Shown here: piece after piece, positions 63,722-64,000 of the stretch
How positions within the stretch are numbered: the stretch's first letter is position 1
Layout: every line of letters starts with the position of its first letter
From: Erythrobacter fulvus
GTDB lineage: Bacteria; Pseudomonadota; Alphaproteobacteria; Sphingomonadales; Sphingomonadaceae
Direction of reading: 5' to 3'
NCBI RefSeq assembly: GCF_028595285.1
Contig: NZ_JAQQXQ010000007.1
Location: 124,001-188,000, forward strand
DNA length: 64,000 nt
Position numbers and translations under genes: made by a program
Notes under the pieces: model-generated
What the model was told of the DNA's origin: nothing
What the model saw: the letters and a program-made list of their open reading frames with translations, nothing else
Database searches by the model: none

Positions 63722-64000
63722 GCCAGCGAAGCCCAGGATTGGGCAAAGCGGTCAAGTTCGTCCGGCGTGGTATTCCAGCCAAGGCTGACGCGGATAGTGC
63801 GCGCGGCCACATCGTCCGGCACGCCGAAGGCATCGAGAACCCGGCTTTTCTTGAGCGTGCCGGAGGAACACGCGCTCCCTGCCGAGACAGCAAAGCCCAT
63901 CGCGTCGAGGCGGATCAGGAGGGCCTGCGCGCTGATGGAAGGGTGGGTCAGCGCAAATATGTAATCCACCTGCTCGCCGATCGTCAGACGTTGCGCCGAT
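63718..64000 (-). CDS. Cysteine desulfurase, C-terminal part (runs off the window)
   Basis: Only the last 93 residues are in the window. The frame is open to the right edge. The sequence has the active-Cys loop GFAVSAGSACSSGTLKKSRVL and TIRVSLGWNTTPDELDRF, the family C-terminus. The 5' end lies outside the window. Its stop overlaps the start of the second desulfurase (ATGA), so these genes are coupled. Further Suf or Isc genes may lie beyond the edge. Confidence 0.93.
   Translation of the reverse strand, partial: SAQRLTIGEQVDYIFALTHPSISAQALLIRLDAMGFAVSAGSACSSGTLKKSRVLDAFGVPDDVAARTIRVSLGWNTTPDELDRFAQSWASLA

Overview
The window is a high-GC chromosomal segment of an alphaproteobacterium, most likely a sphingomonad of the Erythrobacteraceae (Erythrobacter/Porphyrobacter-like). 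The evidence is a CcrM-type methyltransferase beside rnhB, a pntAa-pntAb-pntB transhydrogenase next to a 40-residue aa3 oxidase subunit IV, several sphingomonad-style TonB-dependent receptors and DUF families, an ABA4-like protein and a carotenoid oxygenase. Nothing in it is a phage, transposon, CRISPR array or plasmid. It is a densely packed core chromosome with many ATGA, GTGA and TGATG junctions and several overlapping convergent stops.

Layout. 0-8 kb: 3' end of the K+-independent H+-pyrophosphatase, a decayed JmjC/cupin-like gene fragment, tesB, a tandem-domain universal stress protein under a perfect FNR/FixK box, a carotenoid oxygenase, a DUF885 peptidase-like protein and an OmpA-domain protein. 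8-17.5 kb: uvrC, an APC permease, a haem peroxidase behind a strong palindromic operator, an HI0933-type flavoprotein, and a TonB receptor with an unusual two-repeat cysteine insertion. 17.6-27 kb: infA-maf-RNase E/G-yacG, tRNA-Phe, purC, an M16 protease, a second TonB receptor, purS-purQ. 27-34 kb: a membrane GGDEF-EAL protein, glmS, an orphan cpaF and a degenerate tandem repeat. 34-44 kb: EamA transporter, entericidin, DUF938 methyltransferase, acyl-CoA ligase, ABA4-like protein, NAD(P)-binding protein, dgt, a racemase, and a coupled operon of alpha/beta hydrolase, diheme cytochrome and beta-helix protein. 44-50 kb: transhydrogenase operon, an NtrC-like regulator with a degenerate sigma-54 loop, an SDR enzyme and a parS centromere site. 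50-64 kb: PhoD-like phosphatase, the rnhB-ccrM-folP group, a PQQ sugar dehydrogenase, GNAT, DUF1285, Nudix, tRNA nucleotidyltransferase, parC, a DJ-1/PfpI protein, and a ferredoxin with two tandem cysteine desulfurases.

The strongest non-coding signals are the parS palindrome at 49746-49769, which suggests this region lies in the origin-proximal part of the chromosome; five GANTC sites packed just upstream of ccrM, suggesting methylation feedback on its own promoter; a perfect FNR-type box before the stress gene; and a 9-7-9 palindrome before the haem peroxidase. The most unusual protein feature is a pair of C-X59-C repeats (28 of 61 positions identical) inserted into the barrel of the 1057-residue TonB-dependent receptor. 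No obviously new multi-gene defence or biosynthetic system was found.
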